Shown piece by piece: positions 1 through 9,048 of a DNA stretch of 64,000 nucleotides. Position 1 is the first letter of the stretch. Each line of letters starts with the position of its first letter. The stretch spans positions 183,367-247,366 of the forward strand of contig NZ_JAMBPQ010000008.1 in NCBI RefSeq assembly GCF_024206495.1, written 5' to 3'. The notes under the pieces are model-generated. The model had not been told where the DNA came from, did not search any database, and was given only the letters and a program-made list of their open reading frames with translations. The translations under genes and the position numbers were made by a program. Origin of the DNA: Paraburkholderia sp. CNPSo 3272. Lineage in GTDB: Bacteria; Pseudomonadota; Gammaproteobacteria; Burkholderiales; Burkholderiaceae.

Positions 1-1
1 C

Positions 2-985
2 GAAGCCGGCGCATGCTGCATCCAGATCGAAAACCAGGTGTCCGACGAGAAGCAGTGCGGCCACCAGGACGGCAAGGTCACCGTGCCGCACGAGGACTTC
101 CTGGCCAAGGTCCGCGCCATCCGCTACGCCTTCCTGGAACTGGGCGTAGACGACGGCGTCATCGTGTGCCGTACCGACTCGCTGGGCGCCGGCCTGACCA
201 AGCAGATCGCCGTGACCAGCACGCCGGGCGACCTGGGCGACCAATACAATTCCTTCCTCGATTGCGACGAAATTTCGGCCGACGCACTGGGCAACGGTGA
301 CGTCGTCATCAAGCGCGACGGCAAGCTGCTGCGTCCGAAGCGCTTGCCGAGCAACCTGTTCCAGTTCCGCGCGGGTACGGGCGAAGCACGCTGCGTCCTC
401 GATTGCATCACCTCGCTGCAAAACGGTGCCGACCTGCTGTGGATCGAAACCGAAAAGCCGCATATCGCCCAGATCGCCGGCATGGTCAACGAGATTCGCA
501 AGGTCATCCCGAACGCCAAGCTCGTGTACAACAACAGCCCGTCGTTCAACTGGACGCTGAATTTCCGCCAGCAGGCGTACGACGCGATGAAGGCCGAAGG
601 CAAGGATGTGTCGGCCTACGACCGCGCCCAACTGATGAGCGTGGAGTACGACGAGACCGAACTGGCGAAGGCCGCCGACGAAAAAATCCGCACCTTCCAG
701 GCCGACGCGTCGCGCGACGCCGGTATCTTCCATCACCTGATCACGCTGCCGACGTACCACACCGCTGCACTGTCGACCGACAACCTGGCCCGCGAGTACT
801 TCGGCGACCAGGGCATGCTCGGTTATGTGGCTGGCGTGCAGCGCAAGGAAATCCGTCAGGGCATCGCCTGCGTCAAGCATCAGAACATGTCCGGCTCGGA
901 TATCGGCGACGACCACAAGGAGTATTTCAGCGGCGAAGCAGCGCTGAAAGCGGCGGGTAAAGACAACACGATGAATCAGTTCTGA
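2..985 (+). CDS. aceA: Isocitrate lyase, 3' part (partial)
   Basis: This is the C-terminal part of isocitrate lyase, the glyoxylate-shunt enzyme that splits isocitrate into glyoxylate and succinate in the cytoplasm. The reading frame is open from base 2 and the start lies before the window. The second half of the family's active-site region is visible at once (CCIQIENQ, then KQCGHQDGK), followed by the conserved VCRTDSLGA and YNNSPSFNW segments and the KHQNMSGSD motif near the end. The stop is followed within 25 bases by a strong terminator, so the gene ends its transcription unit. The family call is very secure; only the N-terminus is missing. Confidence 0.97.
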   Translation, partial: EAGACCIQIENQVSDEKQCGHQDGKVTVPHEDFLAKVRAIRYAFLELGVDDGVIVCRTDSLGAGLTKQIAVTSTPGDLGDQYNSFLDCDEISADALGNGDVVIKRDGKLLRPKRLPSNLFQFRAGTGEARCVLDCITSLQNGADLLWIETEKPHIAQIAGMVNEIRKVIPNAKLVYNNSPSFNWTLNFRQQAYDAMKAEGKDVSAYDRAQLMSVEYDETELAKAADEKIRTFQADASRDAGIFHHLITLPTYHTAALSTDNLAREYFGDQGMLGYVAGVQRKEIRQGIACVKHQNMSGSDIGDDHKEYFSGEAALKAAGKDNTMNQF

Positions 986-1004
986 TACTCGTCAGCCCCA
1001 AGGC

Positions 1005-1038
1005 AAAACGCCAACCCATATGGGTTGGCGTTTTTTTT
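1005..1038 (+). terminator. Rho-independent terminator of aceA
   Basis: A perfect 30-base palindrome (1005-1034), with AACGCCAACCCA pairing with its complement, is followed by a run of eight T in total. It lies 20 bases after the isocitrate lyase stop. Being symmetric with A before and T after, it could also act on the minus strand. Confidence 0.93.
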
Positions 1039-1124
1039 CATCCGTCGCGATAGCTCGCCCGGACCCCGCCGCAGGAACGGCGAATGCGGCTCCGGAGGGG
1101 GTTCAACTACCGGAGCGCACAATC

Positions 1125-1343
1125 ATGTCCCATCGACTGAAAACAGGCGATCGCGTCACGTGGAACACCGCCGAAGGCATGACGACAGGCACGGTCGTCC
1201 GCCGGATCATCAGGGATACGGAACTGGAAGGCCACACTGTCGCCGCGTCGAAGGACGACCCATATTACGAGGTCGAAAGCGAAAAAGACGGTCAGCACGC
1301 GGTGCAACCCGCTGATGGACTCGAAAAGGTGCACAAGCACTGA
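1125..1343 (+). CDS. DUF2945 / hypervirulence-associated TUDOR-domain protein
   Basis: A 72-residue protein of the DUF2945 (HVA1 TUDOR-like) family. The family signature is visible: MSHRLKTGDRVTWNT, then GTVVRRI, then the YEVESEKDGQHAVQ and ADGLEKV end. Such proteins are small beta-barrels of unknown molecular role, common in soil bacteria. The start is the ATG preceded by CGGAGCGC; the frame stays open further upstream, but that part runs back into the terminator and is not coding-like. The gene stands alone between the aceA terminator and a 216-base spacer. Family assignment is by motif; function is unknown. Confidence 0.85.
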   Translation: MSHRLKTGDRVTWNTAEGMTTGTVVRRIIRDTELEGHTVAASKDDPYYEVESEKDGQHAVQPADGLEKVHKH

Positions 1344-1559
1344 CCTGCCCGGGGGCACAGTCGAGATTCATCGGCCGGGAGCCCGACCTCTTTGAGGGAC
1401 AGGCTCGCTGCTCCCTGTACAACTCGAAACGTTCTGTGCACGATGAGCCGGTAAACTTTCCGTGCGGCCAAGCCGATGGCTTGCACAAACGCACCGGTGT
1501 TACCCTCATAACCCTTTCCCCGGCACGCGGCCGCCGGGGAATATGACCTGGAACGTATC

Positions 1560-2030
1560 GTGGACGACCGATTCGACCGACGCGAACTGTTGCTGCACCT
1601 TGGAGATGTTCTCGAAGCGATGCGCAACGTCGGCGCGACTCAACCCTTTTCGCCCGTTGCGCATCTTGCGTCGCGCGAGCCTTCCTTGCAGGCGTTGCCC
1701 TTTCTGCAGCACATGTCGCCTCGTATGGGTGCGAGAGAGTTTCTTGAACGGGCCGCAAGCGCCTACGCGAGCTGGCCCAGGGCGCTTCTCGAGACCGAAC
1801 TCAATCGCATCGGGCTGGCCTCGACGGTGCAGCGCGAACTCTTCCCGGACGATCCGCAAGGTTGGGCATCGTACGCCGCCTATGTCAGGCAGAAGGTCAG
1901 CTGGTTCGGACTCGAACTCGACGACACGGTCCACGCCTCGACACGGGAGAACGATCGTGACGACGAGAACGGCGGAACGTCACAGTCACCTGCGGCGAGG
2001 ACGGGCTGGCCATGGAAGCCGATCGAGTAA
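1560..2030 (+). CDS. Hypothetical protein, about 156 residues
   Basis: I do not recognise this gene. The protein is soluble, mostly helical and acidic, with no signal peptide or membrane segment. It has a leucine-rich N-terminal helix (RRELLLHLGDVLEAM), a central helical part (REFLERAASAYASWPRALLETELNRI split by loops) and an Asp/Asn-rich C-terminal tail that looks disordered. The start used is GTG at 1560. The frame is open some way upstream, so a longer form is possible. It precedes the OsmC gene by 64 bases and could be cotranscribed with it. Codon use fits the neighbours, which is the main reason to call it real. Confidence 0.6.
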   Translation: MDDRFDRRELLLHLGDVLEAMRNVGATQPFSPVAHLASREPSLQALPFLQHMSPRMGAREFLERAASAYASWPRALLETELNRIGLASTVQRELFPDDPQGWASYAAYVRQKVSWFGLELDDTVHASTRENDRDDENGGTSQSPAARTGWPWKPIE

Positions 2031-2094
2031 GCTACGCGCCGCCGCTTCGCCAATGATCTTGCGCGCACGATCGCGCCACTTTGAGGAGTCGTCC

Positions 2095-2502
2095 ATGCCG
2101 CTCGCTACCGCTACTGCCAGCCTCGCCGCCGACGCGCCCAACTACGTCGTCGCCATCGAAGCTGGCCGCCACCCTCTGACGGGCGACGAAGGCCCGCACG
2201 AAGGCGGCGAGGATCGCAGCCCCGCGCCATTCGCGTTCGTGCTGTCGGGGCTTGCCGCGTGCACGGCCGCCACGCTGCGCATGTACATGCAGCGCAAGAC
2301 CTGGCCAGCCGCCGCGATCGCCGTCGAGGTCAGCCTGCATGCGGATCACGACGGGACTCAGTACATCCGGCGCGGCGTCGCAGTCGGCGGACCGCTTGAA
2401 GAAGCGCAGCGCGCGCGCCTTGCCGAAATTTGCGAAAAGACGCCTGTCACGCTCTTCATCAAGCGCGGCACGCGCATCGACACGACGTTGCGCATTGGAT
2501 GA
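2095..2502 (+). CDS. OsmC family protein
   Basis: A 135-residue OsmC/Ohr-superfamily protein, a group of dimeric thiol peroxidases acting on organic hydroperoxides. Visible family features are the beta-rich N-terminus (NYVVAIEAGRHPLTGDE), the central helix with the conserved cysteine in SGLAACTAATLRMYM, and the C-terminal EICEKTPVTLFIKRGT with the second cysteine. The two cysteines suggest the usual redox pair. The start is the ATG at 2095, following GAGGAGTC. The stop overlaps the next gene's start as ATGA, indicating translational coupling with the acetyltransferase. Confidence 0.9.
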   Translation: MPLATATASLAADAPNYVVAIEAGRHPLTGDEGPHEGGEDRSPAPFAFVLSGLAACTAATLRMYMQRKTWPAAAIAVEVSLHADHDGTQYIRRGVAVGGPLEEAQRARLAEICEKTPVTLFIKRGTRIDTTLRIG

Positions 2503-3353
2503 ACGTCATGGATCAAACCGGCGACTTCATCGTACGCACCATGTCGGCCGACGAGGTGGCCCTGTCGGTCCAATGGGCGGCTGCAGAGGGCTGGAACCCC
2601 GGGTGGCACGACCCCCGCTGTTTCAGGGAAGCGGACCCGGACGGTTTCTTCGTCGGCGTCTGGCGCGGCGAGCCGGTCGCGTGCCTCTGCGCCGTCGCCT
2701 ACGACGACAGCCTTGGCTTCATCGGTCTCTACATCGTGAAACCCGGATTTCGCGGCAAGGGCTTTGGCTCGCGGGTCTGGCAGCACGGCATGCGTTACCT
2801 GGGAGACCGTAACATCGGTCTCGATGGCGTCGTCGCCCAACAGGCGAACTACGGGAAGTCCGGGTTCCGGCTCGCGTACCGCAACATTCGCTATCAGGGG
2901 CACGTGAGCGGCATCGGGTGCGCGTGCGTGGCGCCAGCCGCGGACGTGCCGATGGAGCATTTGCTTGCCTACGATCGCACCTGTTTTCCCGCGGCGCGCG
3001 AGCGTTTCCTCCGCGCCTGGATCGCGCAGCCGGATGCCGTTGCGCTCGCTACCGTCGACGCGGGCCGTGTCGCCGGATACGGCGTCGTGCGCCGCTGCGA
3101 GGCGGGCTGCAAGATCGGCCCGCTCTTCGCCAACGATGCGGACGTTGCCACGGGCCTCTTTCGCGCGCTGGCGGCGAGCATGCACGGCGAAGTCATCGTG
3201 CTCGACGTGCCGGAAACGAACCCTGCGGCCGTCGCGCTGGCAGAGCGGCACGGTATGACGAGCGTGTTCGAAACCGCCCGCATGTACACGAAAACCGCGC
3301 CCGCAATTGCGATCGATCGCGTGTTCGGGGTGACGTCGTTCGAGCTGGGTTGA
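2499..3353 (+). CDS. Two-domain GNAT N-acetyltransferase
   Basis: A 284-residue protein with an N-terminal GNAT fold and a C-terminal second acetyltransferase-like domain, as in the YitH/DUF1248 group. In the first domain the acetyl-CoA loop is visible around GFRGKGFGSRVWQHGM, after the strand FIGLYIVKP. The second half has YGVVRRCEAGCKIGPLF and NPAAVALAERHGM, typical of the C-terminal domain. The substrate is not predictable. The start ATG overlaps the OsmC stop by four bases; an internal ATG lies three codons later. The gene converges on the AttH-like gene, leaving only 15 bases between the stops. Confidence 0.9.
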   Translation: MNVMDQTGDFIVRTMSADEVALSVQWAAAEGWNPGWHDPRCFREADPDGFFVGVWRGEPVACLCAVAYDDSLGFIGLYIVKPGFRGKGFGSRVWQHGMRYLGDRNIGLDGVVAQQANYGKSGFRLAYRNIRYQGHVSGIGCACVAPAADVPMEHLLAYDRTCFPAARERFLRAWIAQPDAVALATVDAGRVAGYGVVRRCEAGCKIGPLFANDADVATGLFRALAASMHGEVIVLDVPETNPAAVALAERHGMTSVFETARMYTKTAPAIAIDRVFGVTSFELG

Positions 3354-3368
3354 TCGCTGTTGATCGCG

Positions 3369-4514
3369 CTAAAGCTGGAGCCGCTGAACATAGCCGGTGA
3401 GTTCGAGATAGCCGCGTCCTAGCGGTTTTCCTGCGGGTTTCGCGGCGGTGTTTGCGGTGCCTGTGCTCGCCGCGTCCGCGGGAAACGCCGTCACCGCGCC
3501 CTCCCAGTACACCGCGCCGGTGGTCGCGCGGCTGTCGAACTCCTGGTCGTCCATGAGCGGCACCAGCGTCAGATGCATATTCTGCGCGTCGACACGCATC
3601 GCCACCGGATACTGTGCGCCGGTATGCGGCGAACGCCACTGGCGCAGCGGCGTGAAGCGAATGCTGTCGGGTGCCAGCGTATGTGTGCTGCCATCGGCGG
3701 CGCGCAGCGTGCCGCCTGCCCAGAACTTGCGGCCGGCCTTGTCGCGAATCTGCAAGGCCATCAGCGCGCCGCCGTCATCGAAGTTGATGCCGATCCAGTC
3801 CCAGCCGACCGCATCCTGGGCGAGCGGCGCCGACGACCATTCGTGATCGAGCCACGCCTGCCCTCGCACGTGCGCGGCGTTCCTGTCCGAATCATCACCG
3901 CGTTTGAGCACACCGTCGACTTGCAGCCACGGTACGCTGTAGTAGTAGCTCGCTTCGTCCGGCAGCGGACCTTTGCGGCTATACCCGCCTGCGCCGTTGA
4001 CGAGCATCGGCTGCGTCGGCGCCAACGTGAAGGCGAACGCAAAGCCGGGCGTGACGACGCTCAGGCGGTAGCGGCCGTCCGCGTTGCGCTCGAGCGACCA
4101 GTCTTCGATATGTACCGCCGTGTCCGTCTCGCTCGCATCGGCGAGACCGAAGCCGCGGCGTGCAATGCGCTGGTCGTGCTGCAGGCTGCCCGCATGCGGA
4201 TCGCTGAGTGCCACATTGGCAAACAGCAGTTGAGTCGGTGCGAAGCGGCTCGGATTCGCGTCGTCGAGCGCGGGGCGCGTGCGGAAGAACGTCGCTTCGA
4301 AGCCCAGCGATGCGTCGGCAGCCGCGTTGGCGTCCGTTTGCAGCCAGCCGGTCACGTACCACCATTCGGTGCGATAGCTCGAATGCGCGCCATAGTCGCG
4401 CGGGAACACGAGCGGCTGTCCGCTCATCACCGCCGGATAGTCCGGCATGCGCGCCCACGCAGCGCCTGGCAACAGCGCGGCTAGCGGCGACAAGAGGAAC
4501 GTGCGCCGTCTCAT
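3369..4514 (-). CDS. AttH/CrtC-like exported lipocalin-fold protein (putative hydrolase)
   Basis: A 381-residue exported protein of the AttH / carotenoid 1,2-hydratase-like (CrtC) family. It opens with a twin-arginine-type signal (MRRRTFLLSPLAALLPGAAWA). Conserved motifs include YRTEWWYVTG near residue 45, GYSRKGPL in the middle, then WLDHEWSS and GWDWIGINFDDG. The family has two lipocalin-like domains. Members in AttEFGH-type ABC systems are secreted partners of the transporter, often annotated as hydrolases, with no well-proved substrate. The start chosen is the ATG before RRRTFLL, four bases after the permease stop. A start at 4550 would overlap the permease. Confidence 0.88.
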   Translation of the reverse strand: MRRRTFLLSPLAALLPGAAWARMPDYPAVMSGQPLVFPRDYGAHSSYRTEWWYVTGWLQTDANAAADASLGFEATFFRTRPALDDANPSRFAPTQLLFANVALSDPHAGSLQHDQRIARRGFGLADASETDTAVHIEDWSLERNADGRYRLSVVTPGFAFAFTLAPTQPMLVNGAGGYSRKGPLPDEASYYYSVPWLQVDGVLKRGDDSDRNAAHVRGQAWLDHEWSSAPLAQDAVGWDWIGINFDDGGALMALQIRDKAGRKFWAGGTLRAADGSTHTLAPDSIRFTPLRQWRSPHTGAQYPVAMRVDAQNMHLTLVPLMDDQEFDSRATTGAVYWEGAVTAFPADAASTGTANTAAKPAGKPLGRGYLELTGYVQRLQL

Positions 4515-4518
4515 CGCG

Positions 4519-7152
4519 TCACCAGTCGTCGCGCACGGCGCGCACCGCATTCACCGACATCGCGGCGCGCGAACTCACGAGCGCCGTGAGCGCGGCGGCC
4601 ACGACGACCGCCGAAGCCAGCGCGGCCAGCAGCCCCCACGGCATATGCACACTCATCGTCCAGTGAAACGACTGCGGGTTGACGACATGCACGAGCACCA
4701 TCGCGAGACTCAGGCCCAGCGTCAAGCCGGCAAGCACGCCGAGCAGGGCAACGAGCGCACCCTCCATCGCGAGCATGAGCGCGATCTGGCGACGCGTCAC
4801 GCCGATATGCCGCAGCATGCCGAACTCGCGCGTGCGGGCGAGCGCTTGCGACCCGAAGCTGGCGCCGACGCCGAACAGACCGATGATCACCGCCACCGCT
4901 TCCAGCAGATACGTCACGGCGAAGCTGCGGTCGAAGATCCGCAGGCTCGCCGCGCGGATCTCGCCGGGCTGCGCGAACTCGAGGCGCTGCCCGCCGTGTA
5001 CGCTCTCGCGCAAGCGTGCGATCGCCTGCGACGGCGCCACGCCCGGGTCGAGCCACAAGGCGGCATCGGTTACGCGCGTATCGCGAGTCAGCCGGCGATA
5101 GTCGTTCGCGTCGATCACGATGGCGCCGAACTGGCGTGCATAGTCGCGCCAGATGCCGTCCACCGTGAACGGCAAACGCTGTCCCGCCAGCGGCAGCGTG
5201 ATGCGCTGGCCCGTGTGCATCCCATACAGATCGGCGGCCGCCTCGCTGATCCACACCGGCGGCGGCTCGCCGGCTTGCGGTACGCGAGGCGCCGTCGTCA
5301 GCGGCAGGCGCGCGGCGGGGTTACGCGCATCGATGGGCCGCGCGAGCAGGCTCACGGGCGGCAGGCGAGCGGCGAGCGAGATTTGCGTCGCGCGCAGAAA
5401 CTCGGCGCGCGCAATGCCGGGCGTAGCTGCGATGACTGCCTGATCGCCCGGTGAAAGGAATGCGCTGTCGCCACCCGGCGAAGCGCGCAGATAGAGCGGC
5501 GCGGGCAGCAGCAACTGCAGCCAGTCGTCGACGGCGACGCGAAAGCTCGACACCATGATCGCCATCGCCGTCATCAGGCTGAAGCTCGTGACGATGCCCG
5601 CGAGCCCAATCGTCGCGCGGCCGGGGGCATTGGCGAGCTGTGCCAGCACGAGCTGTGGCAAGACATGATTCGAGCGCGGCAGCACGGCGAACACGGCGCG
5701 CGCGAGCGCCGGCATCGCCAGCACGCCGCCCAGCAGCAATAGCGCGATAGACAGATAGCCGAACACCGGCAAGCCCGCCACGGGCGGCAATAGCGTGGTT
5801 AAGAGCCCGGCGGCGATCGCGAGCAGCGCCGCCGAGACCGTGCGTTTGGTACGCAGCCGGGCGGCCGGCGCTTCCTCGTCACCCGCCTTCAGCGCCCGCG
5901 CGGGCCGCGCCCTCGCGGCTTCGAGTGCCGGCGCGAGACTGCCGAGCACCGACGCGGCCATTCCCAACGCAAAGAAGATCGCCGCGGGCAGCGCGTCGAA
6001 ATGCACGCGCGGCTGCACCCCTTCGAAATAGCCGCCGCCCAGATCGCCGCCCGCATAGCGGAGCACGGCCGCCGCGAGCGCGAAGCCGATGGCCAGACCC
6101 GCCGCCGCGCCGAGCACGCCGAGAATGGCGCTCTCCGAGACGACGAGCCACAGCACGCCACGCTGTGTCACGCCGATCGCGCGCAACAGCGCAAACTGCG
6201 CACGACGCCGCAGTACGGCCAGGGCCTGCATCGTGAAGACGAGGAATGCCCCGGTGAACAGCGCCACGAGCGCGAGCACGTTGAGATTCGCGCGATACGC
6301 ACGCGAGAGCATCGAGGTGCGCTGGGCGTTGTCACCCGGTGTCAAGGCGGCGACACCAGCGGGCAAGTGCGGCGCGAGCGAATGCGCGAACACTTCGGCA
6401 TCGACGCCCGGCTTGAGCTTGATGTCGATGCGCTCGAGCGTGCCGAGGCGCTGCAAGCGCCATTGCGCGGCGCCGATGTCCATCACGCCGACGCGCACCG
6501 CATCCCCCGATGCGGGCAGCACGCCCGCGACACGTAGCGCGACCGAACCGAGACCGACCTGCACCGTGAGCGAATCGCCGGGCTTGAGCGCGAGCCAGCT
6601 CAGCGCGGCTGGCGATAGAAAAACGGTGTCGGGGTCGAGCAGATCGAGCGTGGCGGCCTTCGTACCGTTCGTACCATGCGTGCCATGCGTACGATCGGCC
6701 AGATCCACGCGTCCGACGAGATTCGGCGTGACATACCCTGCGCGAAACACATCGACGCCGAGAAGTTTCAGCGACTCGTCGCGGCCCGCCACGCGCGCAT
6801 CGACCTCCACCACCGGGCTGGCCGCGGCGACCTCGGGCAAGCGCGCAATGCGCGGATACAGCGCTTCGTCGAAGCCCGCGCGCGGGCCGCGCAATTCGAT
6901 ATCGGCGTTGCCCATCAACGAGTTGACGGTGGCCGACAGCTCATTGAGCGCCGCACGATTGATCAACTGCACGGCGTAGCCCATCGCGACGCCCGCGGCA
7001 ATCGCGAGAATGCCGATCAGCGTGCGCAGCGGATGCGCGCGCATTTCACCGGCGATGAGCGCCGCGCCGACGCCGCCAGCAGGCATGCGATCGCCTCGGC
7101 AATGCGATGCGGCAGCGTCGCGCGATGAACCCACGGCACCGAACCAGCGCAT
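4519..7152 (-). CDS. FtsX-like ABC transporter permease
   Basis: An 877-residue inner-membrane permease of the MacB/FtsX type. The long form has two FtsX blocks: a first transmembrane segment (LIGILAIAAGVAMGYAVQLI), a large periplasmic domain, a set of membrane helices around residues 290-480, a second periplasmic domain, and three final helices. It ends with RAAMSVNAVRAVRDDW. Eight to ten membrane segments are expected. It follows the ATPase gene by three bases, and the AttH-like gene follows it by four, so the three form one operon. Such systems export or extract lipids or lipoproteins; the substrate here is unknown. Confidence 0.92.
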   Translation of the reverse strand: MRWFGAVGSSRDAAASHCRGDRMPAGGVGAALIAGEMRAHPLRTLIGILAIAAGVAMGYAVQLINRAALNELSATVNSLMGNADIELRGPRAGFDEALYPRIARLPEVAAASPVVEVDARVAGRDESLKLLGVDVFRAGYVTPNLVGRVDLADRTHGTHGTNGTKAATLDLLDPDTVFLSPAALSWLALKPGDSLTVQVGLGSVALRVAGVLPASGDAVRVGVMDIGAAQWRLQRLGTLERIDIKLKPGVDAEVFAHSLAPHLPAGVAALTPGDNAQRTSMLSRAYRANLNVLALVALFTGAFLVFTMQALAVLRRRAQFALLRAIGVTQRGVLWLVVSESAILGVLGAAAGLAIGFALAAAVLRYAGGDLGGGYFEGVQPRVHFDALPAAIFFALGMAASVLGSLAPALEAARARPARALKAGDEEAPAARLRTKRTVSAALLAIAAGLLTTLLPPVAGLPVFGYLSIALLLLGGVLAMPALARAVFAVLPRSNHVLPQLVLAQLANAPGRATIGLAGIVTSFSLMTAMAIMVSSFRVAVDDWLQLLLPAPLYLRASPGGDSAFLSPGDQAVIAATPGIARAEFLRATQISLAARLPPVSLLARPIDARNPAARLPLTTAPRVPQAGEPPPVWISEAAADLYGMHTGQRITLPLAGQRLPFTVDGIWRDYARQFGAIVIDANDYRRLTRDTRVTDAALWLDPGVAPSQAIARLRESVHGGQRLEFAQPGEIRAASLRIFDRSFAVTYLLEAVAVIIGLFGVGASFGSQALARTREFGMLRHIGVTRRQIALMLAMEGALVALLGVLAGLTLGLSLAMVLVHVVNPQSFHWTMSVHMPWGLLAALASAVVVAAALTALVSSRAAMSVNAVRAVRDDW

Positions 7153-7155
7153 CGC

Positions 7156-7845
7156 CTACGCGCCGCCTGCGCCGGGCGAGTACGGCTCGAGCCCGGCGGG
7201 GGTGAGCCGCAGCACGCGGTCGGCGGCAGCCGCCACGGCGACCGAATGCGTCGCGAGCAGCACGCCCGCGCCGTTCTTTTGCGCCAGTTCGCGCAGCAGC
7301 GCGAGGATGCGCATCGCCGTGTCGTGATCGAGATTGCCGGTGGGCTCGTCGGCCAGCACGAGACGCGGCTGATGCACGAGCGCGCGCGCGATCGCCACCC
7401 GCTGCAACTCGCCGCCCGACAATTCACGCGGCAGCGCGCGCTCGCGGCCGCCGAGCCCGACTGCGTGCAACACCGACGACACGCGCACCGGCACATCTTT
7501 CGCCCGCATGCCGTTCAGGAGCAGCGGCAGCGCGATGTTCTGCGCCGCCGAGAGGTTCGGCAGCACATGGAAAGCCTGGAACACGAAGCCCATCTTCCGG
7601 CGACGCTGCAGGGTGGCCGCGTCGTCATCGAGGGTGCCGAGGTCGTTTCCGTCGAAGACGATCTGTCCCGCGTCCGGCCGGTCGAGACCGGCCGCGAGAT
7701 TGAGCAGTGTCGATTTTCCGGCGCCCGATTCGCCCATGATCGCGACGCATTCACCCGAGCGCAATTCGAGGTTCACGGCGCGCAGCACGTTGCGCGGCGT
7801 GGTGCCGTCATAGTGCTTCGATACGTTGGCGAGCGTCAGCATCAT
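7156..7845 (-). CDS. ABC transporter ATP-binding protein (LolD/MacB type)
   Basis: A 229-residue nucleotide-binding subunit, first gene of a three-gene transporter operon. Walker A (GESGAGKSTLLN, about residue 35), the Q-loop (MGFVFQAF), the ABC signature (LSGGELQRVAIARAL), Walker B (LVLADEPTGNLD) and the switch histidine (LLATHS) are all intact. The length and the short helical insert are typical of LolD/MacB/FtsE proteins that pair with FtsX-like permeases. Two consecutive ATG codons begin the gene; either could be the start. It is preceded on the same strand by the bacterioferritin gene with 22 bases between. Confidence 0.95.
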   Translation of the reverse strand: MMLTLANVSKHYDGTTPRNVLRAVNLELRSGECVAIMGESGAGKSTLLNLAAGLDRPDAGQIVFDGNDLGTLDDDAATLQRRRKMGFVFQAFHVLPNLSAAQNIALPLLLNGMRAKDVPVRVSSVLHAVGLGGRERALPRELSGGELQRVAIARALVHQPRLVLADEPTGNLDHDTAMRILALLRELAQKNGAGVLLATHSVAVAAAADRVLRLTPAGLEPYSPGAGGA

Positions 7846-7867
7846 GTCGAGCCTAACGCAGCGCCTG

Positions 7868-8341
7868 TCAGGCGGGCCCCATGTCCTGCTGCGGCGACGT
7901 CGCGGTCGTGCCGGGACGGCGCAGCATCTTGTCGACCTCGCCCGCGTGCAGTTCCTCGACCTGAATCATCTGGCGCGCGTACTCCTCGAGCGCAACCGAG
8001 CGGTTTTCCACGCGCGCAAGCAGTTCGCGGTAGAGGCCGAGCGCGATCTGTTCGGCCTCGAGCGATTCGCGCAGGATGGCCCCGATATCGAAGGTATGGG
8101 AATCGAGCAGCGGACCGATGGCGAGCGACGGATATGCCCCGAGCGTCGTGATCCATTCGCCAGCCTGCTGCGCATGCAGGAGCGACTCGTCCGCCTGCTG
8201 CCGCAGCCAGGAGACGATCGGAATGCGGTTGAAGCCGAACACCAGGAACGAGTAGTGCGTGTACCGCACAACGCCCGCCAGCTCGGATTCGAGGATCTTG
8301 TTCAGCACTGCGACGACCGGCTCCTTGTCGATCTCAGTCAT
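7868..8341 (-). CDS. bfr: Bacterioferritin / ferritin-like protein
   Basis: A 157-residue four-helix ferritin-like protein, probably an iron-storage or iron-oxidising bacterioferritin. Candidate ligands are E18 (ILESELAGVVRY), E52 and H56 (ADESLLHAQQ), the glutamates of ESLEAEQ, and the EELH pair near residue 128. The first Glu/His pair is spaced ExxxH rather than the usual ExxH, a feature of this subfamily as far as I recall. The start is fixed by GGGAGGCAAC directly before ATG; longer in-frame ATGs lack such a site. It may be cotranscribed with the ABC genes downstream, but function does not link them clearly. Confidence 0.9.
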   Translation of the reverse strand: MTEIDKEPVVAVLNKILESELAGVVRYTHYSFLVFGFNRIPIVSWLRQQADESLLHAQQAGEWITTLGAYPSLAIGPLLDSHTFDIGAILRESLEAEQIALGLYRELLARVENRSVALEEYARQMIQVEELHAGEVDKMLRRPGTTATSPQQDMGPA

Positions 8342-8453
8342 GTTGCCTCCCATGCACAGCAAGTAAGCGGTGGGCAATGTTCATAACACCTCCGTCTCGC
8401 AGAAATCTTGCAGAAAGCGTGTGCAAGCGCACTGACGAATTCGATTGTTGCAC

Positions 8454-8945
8454 TTATCGTGGTTTCCCGCTTGGGTCGATCAACCGTGCTTCGAGCAGGC
8501 GCGCAAGCGCCAGGCCGCCTTCGCGCATGATCGAATCGTGATTCCAGCGGAATATCAACCGCGCGAGGGGCGCGAATGCGAGCGCGCTCATCCACGCACT
8601 GGCCGTCCTGACCTGCCAATCGTAGCGCACCACCGTGCGGCCGCCGTCGGCCGCGAAATGCCAGCGCCCCACGCCCTCCAGCGCGCCGCTGGCCTCGCCC
8701 TCGAGGGCGACGAGCGGCGCGACGCGCGTGACGCGCACGTCGATGATCACGCGATATGGCAGCACGCCTTTCCACGTATAACGATGCACCGCGCCCAGCC
8801 CGTCGGTCTCGCCGGCACGCAACTCGCGTACCGCTTCGACGTTCTTCCACCACCTCGGCCAGTTCGTCGCATCGTGGATCGCGTCCCATACCGGCTGCAC
8901 CGGCGCCTCGATGCACCACAAGGTGGTCAGACGGAATTCCGCCAT
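8454..8945 (-). CDS. SRPBCC / polyketide cyclase-like protein
   Basis: A 163-residue START/SRPBCC-fold protein. The pattern fits the ligand-binding helix-grip family: [23 protein letters not shown] at residues 14-36 (read in two parts), a beta-sheet with [34 protein letters not shown], and a long C-terminal helix. Members bind hydrophobic ligands or remodel polyketides; the ligand here cannot be told. The start is well set by AGGAGGAAGCGAGCG before ATG. It is divergent from the DUF1571 gene with about 100 bases between. Confidence 0.88.
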   Translation of the reverse strand: MAEFRLTTLWCIEAPVQPVWDAIHDATNWPRWWKNVEAVRELRAGETDGLGAVHRYTWKGVLPYRVIIDVRVTRVAPLVALEGEASGALEGVGRWHFAADGGRTVVRYDWQVRTASAWMSALAFAPLARLIFRWNHDSIMREGGLALARLLEARLIDPSGKPR

Positions 8946-9048
8946 CGCTCGCTTCCTCCTTGTTTGCGATACGGCTACTGTGCATTGCGCGGTGCGAAGC
9001 CGTGCTCCAGAATGACCCATCTTCCACCTTCGAGTATAGGAGGGGCCA

